Counted from the stretch's first letter, positions 47,911-59,370 are shown. The stretch: DNA of 64,000 nucleotides from Brassica napus (GCF_020379485.1 NC_063437.1:3472001-3536000); one strand, 5' to 3'. Made by a program: numbers and translations. Notes: generated from the letters alone by a model not told the origin.

Positions 47911-48652
47911 CAATTTAAAATTAGTTTTAAAAATATATTAATTTGATATAAAGTTAGAATTCCCCAAGAACCAAGAGAAATAGAACATCTCATGGCTTTT
48001 TCAATTTCTACTGTTTTCATTAATACATATTAAAAATATTATTTACTTATACTATATAAAAGATATTTACTTAGAATAATTTATATTTTCATGTTATGTT
48101 TAAAAAAATATACTTTAGCATCTAGCATTTTAATTAATGCATAATTTTATAAGTAAATATATTGTTATGTTTAAGTAATTTAAAAATACTGCAAAATATT
48201 TGTATCAATAGTTGTAAACAGAAATATTATCTTCCAATATATTTTGAGTCTAGAGTATTTTAAAATTTTATTTTTGTTCAAAATAAGTTATTTACAAAAT
48301 TAAGTATTTATATATAAGATACTATAGAATAACGAAAATTAATGAAATAATTCTGTTACCACTCTTTTTTTTTTTTTTTTTTCTTTGGCATCTATATTCT
48401 ATTATGACTTTTGTACTACATGATTGGTTAGTGCTCGAAAAAAAAAAAAAGATTGGTTCGTGCTCGAAATTTGGGATTTTGAAGGAAAGAGGTTTGAGTT
48501 AATTCCAAATCTGAATCTGTAAAAAACTCTTTACCTTTCACTGGGGTATGTAGTAGAAGCCCTCACTACTCGAGATTCCAGCTCTCGCTTCTTCTTCTGC
48601 CTGCATCGTTAGGGTTTCCAACAAAATCGAAAATCCTTACTCTATCTAATAG
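47911..48652. other. Upstream region of the WD40-like gene
   Basis: A/T-rich to about 48480. 48338-48430 resembles 9098-9170 of the duplicated segment ('aattaatgaaataattct', 'ttttgtactac'), suggesting a shared small repeat. 'gattggtt.gtgctcgaaa' occurs twice (about 48422 and 48452). No TATA box is evident. Confidence 0.4.
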
Positions 48653-50613
48653 ATGGAGGGCAGACGGATTACAGCTAGCCCTAGGCCTTGCAGCGGCGGA
48701 AGAAGAGTCGTCGCGAAGAAGAGACCTCGTCCCGATGGCTTCGTCAACAGTGTCAAAAAGCTCCAACGAAGAGAAATCTCGTCTCGTAAAGATCGAGCTT
48801 TCTCCATCAGCACTGCCCAGGAGCGATTCCGCAACATGCGTCTCGTGGTAACTCTAGATTATATGAACTTGATTCAGTACTAAAGTAAGCTCCTTTCGTT
48901 GAATTGATTTGGGTTTTTTCAGGAGCAATACGATACTCATGATCCCAAGGGACATTGTTTAGTTGCGTTACCGTTTTTGATGAAGAGAACTAAAGTTATT
49001 GAGATAGTTGCTGCGAGGGACATTGTCTTTGCGCTTGCTCACTCTGGTGTCTGTGCAGCTTTCAGTAGAGGTATAGTTTGCCATAAGTTCGACTTGCTTA
49101 AATCTTTTAGCTTTGAGAGGCTTTACATTTTGGATTCTTGCAGAGACGAATAGGAGGATATGCTTTTTGAATGTAAGTCCAGATGAAGTCATTAGGAGCT
49201 TGTTCTACAACAAGAACAATGATTCCCTCATCACTGTTTCTGTTTATGCTTCTGACAATTTCAGCTCTTTGAAATGCAGATCCACTAGAATTGAGTATGT
49301 TTGTCTCTCCCTTATCGGTTCTTATCTTACTGGGTTGTGCGAAATAATGAGCCTTTTCTGGTTGTTTTTTCAACTATTAGGTATATTCTGAGAGGTCAGC
49401 CAGATGCAGGGTTTGCCCTTTTTGAGTCTGAATCGTTAAAGTGGCCTGGTTTTGTAGAGTTTGATGACGTTAATGGAAAGGTGCTTACGTATTCTGCACA
49501 GGACAGGTTAATTTCTGGCCTTCACTATCCAATTTTTTTGTGACTACAAGTTTCTTCTGAGATTTATAGCTGTTTGTGCAGTGTGTACAAGGTTTTTGAT
49601 CTGAAAAACTATACCATGCTGTATTCGATATCAGATAAACATGTCCAAGAAATTAAAATAAGGTAACCTTTTCTCCATTGGTGTTTAGCCCCTTTTTGTG
49701 TTGACTTAGTTATGTGAACTTTTAATTACTCAAGTTTTTTCCTGAAACAGTCCAGGGATAATGTTATTGATCTTCAAGAGAGCTACAAGTCACGTTCCTT
49801 TGAAGATTCTTTCTATAGAAGACGGCACAGTTCTCAAGTCCTTCAATCATTTGCTTCACCGGAACAAGAAAGTTGATTTCATTGAACAATTCAACGAGAA
49901 ACTTCTCGTTAAGCAAGAGAATGAGAATCTCCAAATACTCGACGTAAGTCAGCTTCAAATCAATCTCTTAGTTTCTATCTTGCATGTCGTTAACAAAGGT
50001 TTGTCTCTGATTTGCAATACGCAGGTCAGAACCGCTGAACAAATGGAAGTTAGCAGAGCAGAGTTCATGACACCGTCTGCGTTCATATTTCTTTACGAGA
50101 ACCAGCTGTTTCTAACATTCAGGAACCGGAACGTGTCCGTGTGGAACTTTCGTGGAGAGCTGGTGACTTCCTTTGAGGACCATCTTCTATGGCATCCGGA
50201 CTGCAACACAAACAACATCTACATAACAAGTGATCAAGATCTGATCATCTCGTATTGCAAAGCTGATACTGAAGATCAATGGATAGAAGGAAATGGTAAA
50301 CACAATACTAAGCTCATCTTAAAACAAGTTAACCCTTTAAACTAACATCTCTCATATTAATGGTGCAGCGGGATCAATTAATATCAGCAATATATTGACT
50401 GGGAAGTGCTTAGCTAAGATAACATCAAGCAGTGGACCTCCAAAAGAAGATGAGAGCAGCAGTAGTAGTAGTAGTTTGGGGACCAACTCAAAGCAGAGGA
50501 GAAACGCTGTGGCTGAAGCTTTGGAAGACATAACGGCTCTATTCTATGACGAAGAACGCAATGAGATATACACTGGAAACAGACACGGTTTTGTTCATGT
50601 GTGGTCCAACTGA
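48653..50613 (+). CDS. WD40/transducin-like protein, eight exons (469 aa), At3g54190-like
   Basis: Exons 48653-48847, 48923-49070, 49144-49294, 49381-49506, 49582-49662, 49751-49943, 50025-50295, 50369-50613. All are GT-AG, in phase, 1,410 nt. The basic N-terminus ('RRVVAKKRPRPDGFVNSVKK') looks like a nuclear signal. The rest has beta-propeller-like strands ('VIEIVAARDIVFALAHSGV', 'VYKVFDLKNYTML', 'NRNVSVWNF') and ends in a clear WD-type repeat ('EIYTGNRHGFVHVWSN'). A serine run interrupts the last third. Strong regularity of codons and splice sites indicates a functional gene. Its molecular role is unknown; WD40 proteins usually act as scaffolds. It lies tail-to-tail with CDKB1;1, 525 bp apart, an arrangement I recall from Arabidopsis. 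Confidence 0.88.
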
Positions 50614-51138
50614 TCTCACATCACGTCATCATCGTTGGCTACTTCTACTGTACTACTTGGTTTCTTCAATTGTGTGTAGTACTCAAATCTTTTAACTTAG
50701 TGTCTTTTGAGCAGCTTGTTGTGAATCTACTTTGGGCATGCGTTTGTGTGTTGTGTAACACTAGTATCATCGTACGTAACATTTGGGGTTTGATAATTTT
50801 ATTAGAGACCCTTTATTTCACTTAAAAGAAACCCTACATCTTAGCAATTCCTCTCTTTCTACGCTTACGGTCATGTTGACATCTTAAGAAAGTTGAGCAC
50901 AAAGTTTTTTTATAGAGACGACATAAAGAAGCAATCTTTTGGGAATCTTACCATTGTTACCAAACCATTGTGTTTTACATTGACTGAGAAAACAAATCTC
51001 TAATTCAAACATGGCACTGATGTGTCGGAAAGCAACAGAAATCAAATGTTTAGATTCACCAAGATGATGATAACAAGTTTTATCAATTAACTCGTCAACT
51101 CAAAGATAAGTCGTATTCTTGTATGGAAGTATGAAGCT
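50614..51138. other. Convergent 3' intergenic spacer
   Basis: Holds the 3' UTRs of the two convergent genes. No separate gene is seen. Confidence 0.5.
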
Positions 51139-53528
51139 TCAGAACTGGGACTTGTCAAGGCTGTCAAAGTATGGGTGATCAAGTGCTGTCTTTGCTGCAA
51201 TTCTTTCAGCAGGATTGTACTTGAGCATTTTCTGCATTTGTTTAAAACATGGATCGCTCAATAAGATGGATAAAAAGAGACTTAACAAAGAGTCTCAGCC
51301 TAAGAAGAGGAAGCAATTTCGCAACATTATTCATATTCTCGGTTCATGAGGCAGTCAGTTAACTTACCGTGAGAAGATCAACTCCTTGAGGCGAAAGAGA
51401 TGGAACAGCACGTGCTAAGTCTTGCGGCTCCCACTTTGGGTAGACATGCCAGTCACGCAGAGATGAAACACCCGGCCATTGCTGCTCTGTTGGTGTTCCT
51501 AGCAATCTTCAAGAACCAAAAAACCATTTGTAAGATACTAATCTTAATACAAGAATAGTCATAACATACAATGCCGAATCCAAAAGACCTTCATTTCAGC
51601 AAAAACATTCAAGAGTCAAACACTACGATAAAGGAAAAATGGACTACAACGGGTCTATTGATTTCGACTTGTATCTAGCAGTCTCCATGAACCAAGAAAA
51701 CCATTTTTAAGATACTAATCTCTATACACGAATAGTCATAAGATTTAATACCAAATCCAAAAAAAAAGAACCTCCATTCAGCAAACAAACATTCAAGAAT
51801 AAGACAGACCATTATGATCGATGAAACTGGACTACAAAGGGTCTATTGATTTCAATTGGTAGCTAGCTATATCATTCATTGATATACACAGACAGTATCA
51901 ATACTGAAAACATACCTGAAGATACATATCTCTATGCAAGAATATTCATGTGTTACAATGCCAAATCCAAAAGAACTTCAGTTCACCAAAAAAAACTCAA
52001 TACTGAATCATTACGATCAAGGGGAGTTGGACTATAAAGGGTCTACTGATTTCAAGTAGTAGCTATATATATTATTCAAGGATGCATAGAAAGTAAACAA
52101 CTTTGAGAAAACCAAAAGGACCAATGGAAGTTGCAAATCTCTGTACAAGAATGGTCATAAGATACAATGCCGAATAAAGAGCTTCATTTCAGCAAAAAGC
52201 GTTTAAGAGTGAATCCTTATGATCGAAGAAAACTGGACTACAAAGGGTCTATTGATTTCAGTTCAACTCAACAAAAAGCATTCAAGAGTGAATCATTATG
52301 ATGAAGAAGAACTGAACTACAAAGGGTCTACTCGATTTCAATTCAATCCACCCAAAAAATACTCGAGAGTGAATCATTATGATTAAGAAAAATTGGACTA
52401 TAAAGGGTCTAACTCGATTTTAATTCAATTCAGAAAAAAACAGTCAAGAATGAATCATTATGATCAAGAAAAACTGGACTGTAAAAGGTCTATTGATTTC
52501 AATTCAATTCAACAAAAGCATTCAATAGTGAATCATTATGATCAAAGAAAACTGGACTACAAAGGGTCTACTCGATTTCAGTTCAAATCAGCAAAAACAT
52601 TCAAGAGTGAATCACTATGATCAAGAAAAACGGGACTGTAAAGGCTCTACTCGATTTCAGTTAGTAGGTAGCTATATCATTCACTGATGCACACAAAGTA
52701 ACAATCTTTCAAAAGAACCAATGGATGTTAACATTCAAAGGAGAGGCAAACATACTTGAAGATATGAAGCAGTTGCTGATACTCGGAATCACCAGGGAAA
52801 AGAGCTTGCCTCCTAACCATCTCAGCTGTTCCAAATCCAAACAAACATTAAACACAAAACCACATCCCATAGAGTCAAATCCAAAACAATCAATTCAAGA
52901 CTACTAAGTACTAACCAAAGATGCAACCAACAGACCACATATCAACAGCAGTAGAGTAATGAGTCGAGCCAAGAAGAACCTCCGGAGCTCTATACCACAG
53001 CGTAACAATCTCATGCGTATAAGACTTAAGCGGCACCGTGAACGTCCTCCCAAGCCCCAAATCGGCGATCTTAAGCAACTCCTTATCCTTCAGCAGAAGC
53101 AGATTCTGCGGCTTCAAATCGCGGTGAAGCACGCCGTGGCTGTGGCAATGCGCGACGCCTTTGCAGAGCTGGAACATGAGCTTCTGGATCAGAGGATCGC
53201 CGAGGGGCCTAGGGTTGGCGGATTTGCGGAAGGAATCGACGAATTTCTTGAGGTCGGTGTCGAGGTACTCGAAGACGAGGTAGAGGTTGGACTTCGCGGG
53301 GGGCTTGAGGACGTGCTCGACGCAGAGGAGGCGGACGATGTAAAGGGAGGTGGAGAGCATCTGGAGGAGGGAGATCTCGCGGAGGGCGGTGGGGGGGATG
53401 CCTTCCTCGTCGATCTCGAGGCGCGTTTTCTTGAGCGCGACGAGCTTTCCGGTGGATTTCTCGACGGCTTTGTAGACTTTGCCGTAGGTGCCTTCGCCGA
53501 CTTTCTCAAGCTTCTCGTACTTCTCCAT
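51139..53528 (-). CDS. CDKB1;1: Cyclin-dependent kinase B1;1
   Basis: Minus-strand exons 53528-52916, 52825-52756, 51506-51368, 51231-51139 (915 nt, 304 aa; Arabidopsis CDKB1;1 is about 309). Kinase landmarks: 'GEGTYG' (11-16), Lys33 in 'VALKK', the CDKB1 hallmark 'PPTALRE' (45-51), 'HRDLKPQN', 'ADLGLGR', and the activation loop '[13 protein letters not shown]'. The end '[12 protein letters not shown]' matches CDKB1. 'ADLGLGR' and '[13 protein letters not shown]' favour CDKB1;1 over CDKB1;2. The kinase acts with A2/B-type cyclins at G2/M and in stomatal lineage divisions. I chose the ATG at 53528 because it begins the conserved '[13 protein letters not shown]'; the in-frame ATG at 53747 would add non-conserved residues. 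'LHIFK' has K at the exon 2/3 join where R is usual. The second intron (1,249 nt) is full of tandem repeats. Confidence 0.95.
51590..52680. repeat. Tandem repeat array in CDKB1;1 intron 2
   Basis: The core 'aactggactacaaagggtct' plus 'a(ctc)gatttcaattcaa' recurs nine times. The copies lie near 51640, 51827, 52028, 52231, 52313, 52392, 52471, 52552 and 52629. The first spacings are about 190-200 nt and the later ones about 78-82 nt, so the array has a long-period and a short-period half. 'agtgaatcattatgatcaa' separates the units. The array is transcribed as part of the pre-mRNA. Confidence 0.92.
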
Positions 53529-53626
53529 TGTTGGTGATCGAGAGATGGTTGAGGAAGGGTTTCTCTCTGTATTAATGGAGAGAGAGACGCTCCTTTTGGA
53601 TGAGAGATGATGCCACGTCGGATTGT

Positions 53627-53634
53627 TTTCCCGC
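53627..53634 (-). promoter_or_regulatory. E2F-binding site upstream of CDKB1;1
   Basis: TTTCCCGC on the plus strand, a perfect match to the E2F consensus TTTSSCGC, about 100 bp before the ATG. E2F sites work in either orientation. Arabidopsis CDKB1;1 is a reported E2F target, so conservation is expected. Confidence 0.7.
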
Positions 53635-53680
53635 TCCTGGTGAATTTTGAATTCTCTCAATCGATGCTTCTTCATACGTG

Positions 53681-53880
53681 TAGGGGTGTCAAAATGGGTC
53701 AAATTGGTCAACCCAACCCATAACCCAAATGGGTCAACCCAATCCATAACTCAAATAGGTTTACTGTTAATGGGTTATGGATTAACCCAATCCATTCAAT
53801 AAATAGGTTGGGTTGACCCATGACCCATTAAATTAAATAGGTTAGATGGGTTAATGGCTGACCCATCAATCCAACATCTA
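53681..53880. repeat. hAT-like terminus with AACCCA/TGGGTT repeats
   Basis: TAGGGGTGTCAAAATGGGTC resembles the end of plant hAT elements. It is followed by dense direct and inverted 'aacccaa' / 'ttgggtt' and 'gggtcaa' / 'ttgaccc' motifs. No matching opposite end is visible downstream, so this may be a truncated element. Confidence 0.45.
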
Positions 53881-53884
53881 TATA

Positions 53885-54262
53885 ATGCGTTTTTGTGGGA
53901 AAATGCGTTTTTGCAGGAAAAAGCGTTTTTTGCGGAAAACGCATTTTTGCAGAAAAATGCGTTTTTGTGGGAAAATGCGTTTTTGTAGGAAAACGCGTTT
54001 TGCGGGAAAACGCATTTTTGCGGGAAATTGCGTTTTTGCGGTTTTGGTGGAAAATGCGTTTTTGCGGAAAAATGAGTTTTTGCGGTTTTGGCGGAAAATG
54101 CGTTTTTTGCGGTTTTGGCGGAAAAATGCGTTTTTTGCGGTTTTGGCAGGAAAACGTGTTTTGCGGTTTTGGCAGGAAAACGCGTTTTTGCAGTTTTAGC
54201 GAAAAAACGTATTTTCACGGTTTTAGCGGAAAAAACTTATTTTTGCAGGTTTTGGCGGGAAA
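53885..54262 (+). repeat. GCGTTTTTGCGGGAAAA minisatellite
   Basis: More than 20 variable units of about 15-19 nt with the core GCGTTTTTGCGG(G)AAAA. From about 54040 units with an added 'cggttttggcgg' appear (about 33 nt). Open frames over the array on both strands only reflect its periodicity. It directly follows the hAT-like end and may be part of that element. Confidence 0.92.
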
Positions 54263-54546
54263 CGCATTTTACCACCGAATAAATGATTGAACTTTTGAAA
54301 AACTCATGATTTTCCAATTCTATCAAACTTTAGAATTGAGTGGTTTATTATACATGTGACAAATGACTTTACTTTGTGCATTTTATAGATATTTTTATTT
54401 TATTTTATTATTATATTTTATACATAAATTATTGGAAATTCTCCAGATAGACCTTAATTTTTTTTTTAAATCACAAATATAACTTATAATAATAAAAATA
54501 AGTTGACAAAAAAAATAATCAAAATAATCATTAGAAGATAAATAAA

Positions 54547-56102
54547 TCATTTATATATATTAATAGAGAAACATTTAAAAAGTTATAACATATAGTTTGT
54601 ATTAATTAAAAAAATGTGTCATGCTGACTTGTCGTGTAATTAGAATATTAATTTTTTTTATGTGGCGATTTGAGAATCAATTGAGAATTTTGTTATTTCA
54701 AAAATAAATTGTTAGAAAATGTTATATTATATAGTATGTCTATTATGGACCTTCCATTTATCAAATTGAAACTATTATATATTATTTCTTTAAATAAAAC
54801 CTACAAAATTACCAAATATGATTAAAATATATACGGCAATTAATGATTTTAAATAATAAAGATTTGCTAACATTCCGTATACTTTCTATCATTTTTGTTT
54901 AATTATTTATTATTAAAGTAAACTATACAATTACATTAATCATATAATAAAAATTTAGATTTTTTTGTTGTATATGTTGTATTTTGAATTTTTTTAAAAC
55001 GAGTATAAATTATTAAAGTTGTTAAAAGTCTCATATCAACTTTTGTGATCAATGTTTAAATTTTTTTCTATAATAAGATACAATGATTATAAAATTATAT
55101 GAATAAATAATTTTATTTTAATAGGTGTTTGTGTTGATATATATATATATATATACACATATTTCATATCGTTTAAATTAAACTATACATCATATGAAAA
55201 TACATACTTATATTTTGATATCTGCGTTGAACATATATTGAAAAGTTGATATTTTTATCTTAAAATTTTCATTTTTTAAATGATTATAAATTATTGAAAC
55301 CACTAAACATTCCACATTAAAAAAAATCGTTGGTGTAAAATTTTGTTACACAAATATACAAATAATCATAAAAACATATGAGTAGAAACTTCATTTAATA
55401 AATATTCAAATTAAAAGTATACTATATATCTATGTTAATATCATTTAAATTTAATTATATATCGTATACGATAGATTAGATTGATTGTTTTGATTTACTT
55501 ACCCTAAAATGATTGTGAATAAACAAAAACGGTCATTTGATTTATATGTGCACGCCAATTTATTACATAATAGTAACTGATTTCTTAGTTATTATATAAT
55601 TATTATTTTATTATTTCATAATATGAAGAAAAACATAAAATAAGTAATAAATATAAAATATTTATTCTGCACAAGTCGGAGATCTTAACCTAATTATGTA
55701 TCTTTTTAATAATTTTAAATCTTAAATATTTCCTAAATTTCAGGCCAAAATAAAATAATGAAATGAGAATAAACTCAAAAATCAATATTTATATCGAGCA
55801 ATAACCAAATGAAAAAAACGACACAAAATAAGAAAAATATTGAATATATATAGGATTGGCACGTGAACATAAACTTCCATAACCATAATTAACTTTTAAA
55901 TTGCTAAATCATGATATAAAACCGAGCTGACATAGTTTCATCAGTAAACAAATTATGTAATTAACAAAAAAGTTTATAAAAAATTGTTTAAGGGTCAAAA
56001 ATATTAATTTGATCAAGAATATAAATTTTATTTCTCCATACAATATTTTTTAAATAATTTTCATATAAATTCACCATGCGCAAAGCGCAGGTCTTATCCT
56101 AG
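54547..56102 (+). mobile_element. Non-autonomous Helitron
   Basis: The 3' end is clear: hairpin TGCGC-aaa-GCGCA (56076-56088), then GGTCTTATCCTAG|T at 56102. The best 5' start is A|TCATTTATATATATTAATAGA at 54547, which I assign with less certainty. The body is A/T-rich and non-coding. Confidence 0.6.
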
Positions 56103-56117
56103 TATATATTTATATCT

Positions 56118-56129
56118 TAGTGTTCACTA
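56118..56129. repeat. SINE target duplication, left
   Basis: TAGTGTTCACTA, identical to 56441-56452. Confidence 0.92.
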
Positions 56130-56440
56130 TTTTTTTAAACGTTGGTTTATTAGAATATTACAATTATGAGAAATATTACATAGACGATTCGGCAACCGAC
56201 AATACTACATGCCTTATGAGGATCTACATCTAAATGCATCACCAGAACCGTCCTATAAAGATTCACACCTAACCGGGGTTTACTTGCACCATGTTGAAGA
56301 TCCATTGTTAGCTTTTCATTCGTAGCTTGCATAATTGTTTACTAAATCGCTTTCTTCAGGAATTGAAATCTGGACCTACGTACAAGTGTAAAAGCATTAA
56401 TGATCATTTAGTCAAACCACTGGACTAATGGGGCTTCCAC
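56130..56440 (-). mobile_element. tRNA-derived SINE (Brassica S1-like)
   Basis: On the minus strand it begins GTGGAAGCCCCATTAGTCCA. A pol III A box (TAGTCCAGTGG) and a B box-like GGTCCAGATTTCAATTCC follow. It ends in a short A-rich tail (T-run at 56130-56136). It is flanked by a perfect 12-bp duplication. Structure and size (311 bp) fit Brassicaceae tRNA-type SINEs; the exact family is not assigned. Confidence 0.85.
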
Positions 56441-56452
56441 TAGTGTTCACTA
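56441..56452. repeat. SINE target duplication, right
   Basis: TAGTGTTCACTA, identical to 56118-56129. Confidence 0.92.
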
Positions 56453-57111
56453 CTTAGGATTTAAATCTAAGGGGGTGGTTTTAAAGGTGGGGTTAGAATT
56501 TAAAAATAAATATATACTAAAAATTTTAAAAATAGTTCTAATAAGAATTTTCGGATTTCGAAATAAAATCCACAAAACTAAAATATTTCAGAAATAAAGA
56601 AACAATACATGTAGATCTTTTGTGTTATGATTTGATTTCAGAGGTTTTGGGAGAGCTTTGGTTTGTGGACTGGATTGTGAAAGAGCATGTTTCGAGAGCT
56701 TTTTAAAGAGGATCATCAATATCAGAGGCTATACCATTAAATACCTCAGTGATGAGTGAAGATCACAAACATAAGACATATCATCGAATAGGAAAAATAT
56801 TTCACAAAGTTTTTTTCTGGGCAGCACACAAAGTTTATAAATTTATGGTTGAATAATAATTTTTCACCATCATCGCTAAAATTAGAGGATGAACATGCCT
56901 ACGGATGAACACGTGATAGCGTAGCCAGAGCCAAAGGTCTTGAAGAGAAGGTCCAAACTTCATTCTTAACGATATTGAACTCTTGTAAACAATATGTCTC
57001 AAACTCAAACATATGAATCCCAAATAAGAACAAACTCTTTTTTTATCAATCTCTCTTAAGGAAAACTATCTCAAAGATCTTAAGCTCTCACACACAATTA
57101 TAAAACTCACA
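56453..57111. other. Unassigned intergenic sequence
   Basis: No gene is supported. It lies between the SINE and copia debris and may be retrotransposon sequence too decayed to recognise. Confidence 0.35.
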
Positions 57112-57242
57112 CGTTATCCATGCCAGCCATAAACTCAGCCTCACACGGCGATAACACAACCATCTCTTGCTTTGTTGAGCACCACGTGATTAGTCCTTCG
57201 CCAAGGTAAAAGATGTATCCAAGCGTGCTTCTTTCACACTGG
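57112..57242 (-). pseudogene. Ty1/copia RNase H fragment
   Basis: The minus strand reads 'STLGYIFYLGEGLITWCST', then 'KQEMVVLSPCEAEFMAGM', then a stop. This is the copia RNase H motif (usual form 'W.S.KQ..V..S..EAE'). No other pol domain is seen, so it is an isolated remnant. Confidence 0.75.
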
Positions 57243-57424
57243 TTTAGATTAAATGAAACTTAGAAAATATTTTGTTACTAATAACAAAATAATGCTATAA
57301 TACAAAGCCGATAGTGATGGATTTCTCCAGAGAAATCAACGAAGGAGGGAAGCCAAAAGAGGAGATCGAAGAGGGTATGAAAGATGTTGTTTAATTGTGA
57401 GAGAGTTAGAGGAGTTGTGGTTAC

Positions 57425-57910
57425 TGTTAGAGCATGATTTATCACATAAAAGGTCCAAAGCGCAATGGATTGATTCACCAACCTATCAGCGAAGCTCATC
57501 TATTCCGGTCCTAAAGGGCTACTTCTCAGCCCGAGGTAGTCTGAGCCTACGGATAACGAATAAAGGCCCGGTCACTTCGCGGTCAAACGGTTACGAAATA
57601 GGCTGAGATTTCCGGAGCTAGGCACGAAACGTGCACCCTAGATACACGGAGTTGTTAGAGTGAGCTGATCAGCATAAAAGGCAAAGCCCAAGATCATTTA
57701 CATGGGATCTTTTTGGAAACTAACTTACTCGAGATCTAGATTGCTCTATCTCTGATGTATTCTATTGTGCTTTGTTCCTTATGTACTCTAGATTCACTTT
57801 AAATAATATATATCAGTCAAGTTCGTGCAAACTATCTTAGAGATCTACTTATAGAGACCTTTCCCACCGTTTTCCTAAGTCTTATTTCTTTCCTTATTAA
57901 ATTTCTGATT
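57425..57910 (+). mobile_element. Copia LTR-like debris, two related starts
   Basis: TGTTAGAGCATGATTTATCA (57425) and TGTTAGAGTGAGCTGATCAG (57653) both lead into 'CATAAAAGG' and 'AAAGC', as in the 5' part of copia LTRs. Between them (57465-57650) lies a G+C-richer block of unknown origin. No complete LTR pair was found. Confidence 0.4.
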
Positions 57911-59370
57911 GTGAAATTTAGCTCCCACATGTATTATGTAAATGCGAAGATTAAAGGATATATAAGGAGAAAACAGCGGTGGTTAGAATGTTTAAGAGGG
58001 GAAGAGTCACGGAGCTAGAGCTCAGATTCTTCGTGATTGACATTGAGTGAAATCCAAATAGAAGATGGATCATGTATGAATACCAGAGTAATGCCCCAAG
58101 AAACTACAAATAATAAGAGCCCATTTCACAAATAATGAGATCCTAGTGAACGCAAAACAAAATTCTGCAACGAAAATTAGCAAGCCACATGTTTCAAAAT
58201 GAAGCATGCTTTGCTGAGGTGACATCAGAAGAAGGGACAAAACCTTACTTTATTGTTATAGATATAAGAAAAGGACAATCAGATTTATTTATGCTCGTTC
58301 TCTATCGAATCCACAAAAAACGTGGACACACATTAAATCAGATCAAATGTAAGATCAAGTTAGGCAAGAATATATTAAAACAGTAAATAAGATAGATGTA
58401 GTTGTAAATGGATAAGGCAGAGAAGCTAGACTTTCATGTTTAGGTAATCCAAATTATGTAAGAACATGTGATAATCAATCATAGAACTCGAATGCAAATA
58501 TAAGATCTCCAGCTCTCACTATGAGTCTTCATGTTTAAATATGTATCATACTTTCATATGCGATATGGAACAAGTGTCGATCGATGCACCTATAGGATGT
58601 CGATCGATACGCTTCCAAACAGGCTTTATTGATCGGATCGATAACTTCACTAAGTCGACAATAGACCAGCGTGTTACTGCGCCTAATAACTAGCTCAACA
58701 TGATTATATTCAGGTATGAACCTACTCTTGGAGTTTTCAATTATAAGATCAATATTTTAGTTAGCTATTCTAAATGCAAGCAATAAAATTTAATTATGCA
58801 AAGGATTTCAATTAATCACCTTCAGTTTTAAATCAATAATTCATCATAACCATCGTAAACCCTAAGTCTAACAAGGACTTCTACTCAGACATAATCAAAC
58901 AAGACACATAGATAAAATGAATTAATTGCATGATAGATTAGAGATGGAAAAACCGAAGTTTCAATACAATACTCTAAAGGAGTTAAATATCTTCTCTCAA
59001 ATCTTACAAAGACTTCAAAGAATAATGAAATCTAATTTGTCTCTCTCTGCTTAAACATGGCATAACATATATATTTAAGCAAAACTTGTCAGGCATTTTT
59101 GTAAATAGTGGAAGCTTATGGGTCCAATTCTTGATCTTGGTCCGGCAAGGCTTTATCGGATGAGTGTCGATCGACATCAGGGGTGAGTTCTTTTTATCTT
59201 CATAAACTCCACAATGTTCCAGAACGTATGTAAACATGTAAAGACTCTAAAATAGAGTCCATACATAACATACAGATTCTAAATAAAACTTATACTATGA
59301 CATAAAATTAAAAAATGATAATCCCTTTCTTATTAATGGAGAATGAATTTGAAAAAAATAACCTTTTATA
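57911..59370. other. Unassigned repetitive-looking sequence with GTCGATCGA motifs
   Basis: GTCGATCGAT occurs at about 58577 and 58598, with GTCGATCGAC at 59166 and GATCGGATCGAT near 58632. Such motifs are common in Brassica transposon internal regions. No coding domain is recognised; small frames at 58189 and 59004 have no support. Confidence 0.35.

Noticed and set aside
52393..52620. 75-aa frame in the CDKB1;1 intron
   Set aside because: Translation of the intronic tandem repeat.
51590..52680. CRISPR-like array
   Set aside because: Repeat units are long, variable, without unique spacers, and sit in a plant intron.
52959..53537. 192-aa plus-strand frame over CDKB1;1 exon 1
   Set aside because: Antisense shadow of the kinase; composition reflects the G+C-rich kinase codons.
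53529..53747. In-frame N-terminal extension of CDKB1;1 from an upstream ATG
   Set aside because: Not conserved; contains the E2F site and leader; the kinase family starts at [13 protein letters not shown].
53796..54290. Repetitive open frames on both strands (FCGKM / KTAKT type peptides)
   Set aside because: They are translations of the GCGTTTTTGCGG minisatellite.
57465..57650. rRNA or tRNA gene
   Set aside because: G+C-richer and structured-looking, but I cannot match it to a specific RNA or cloverleaf.
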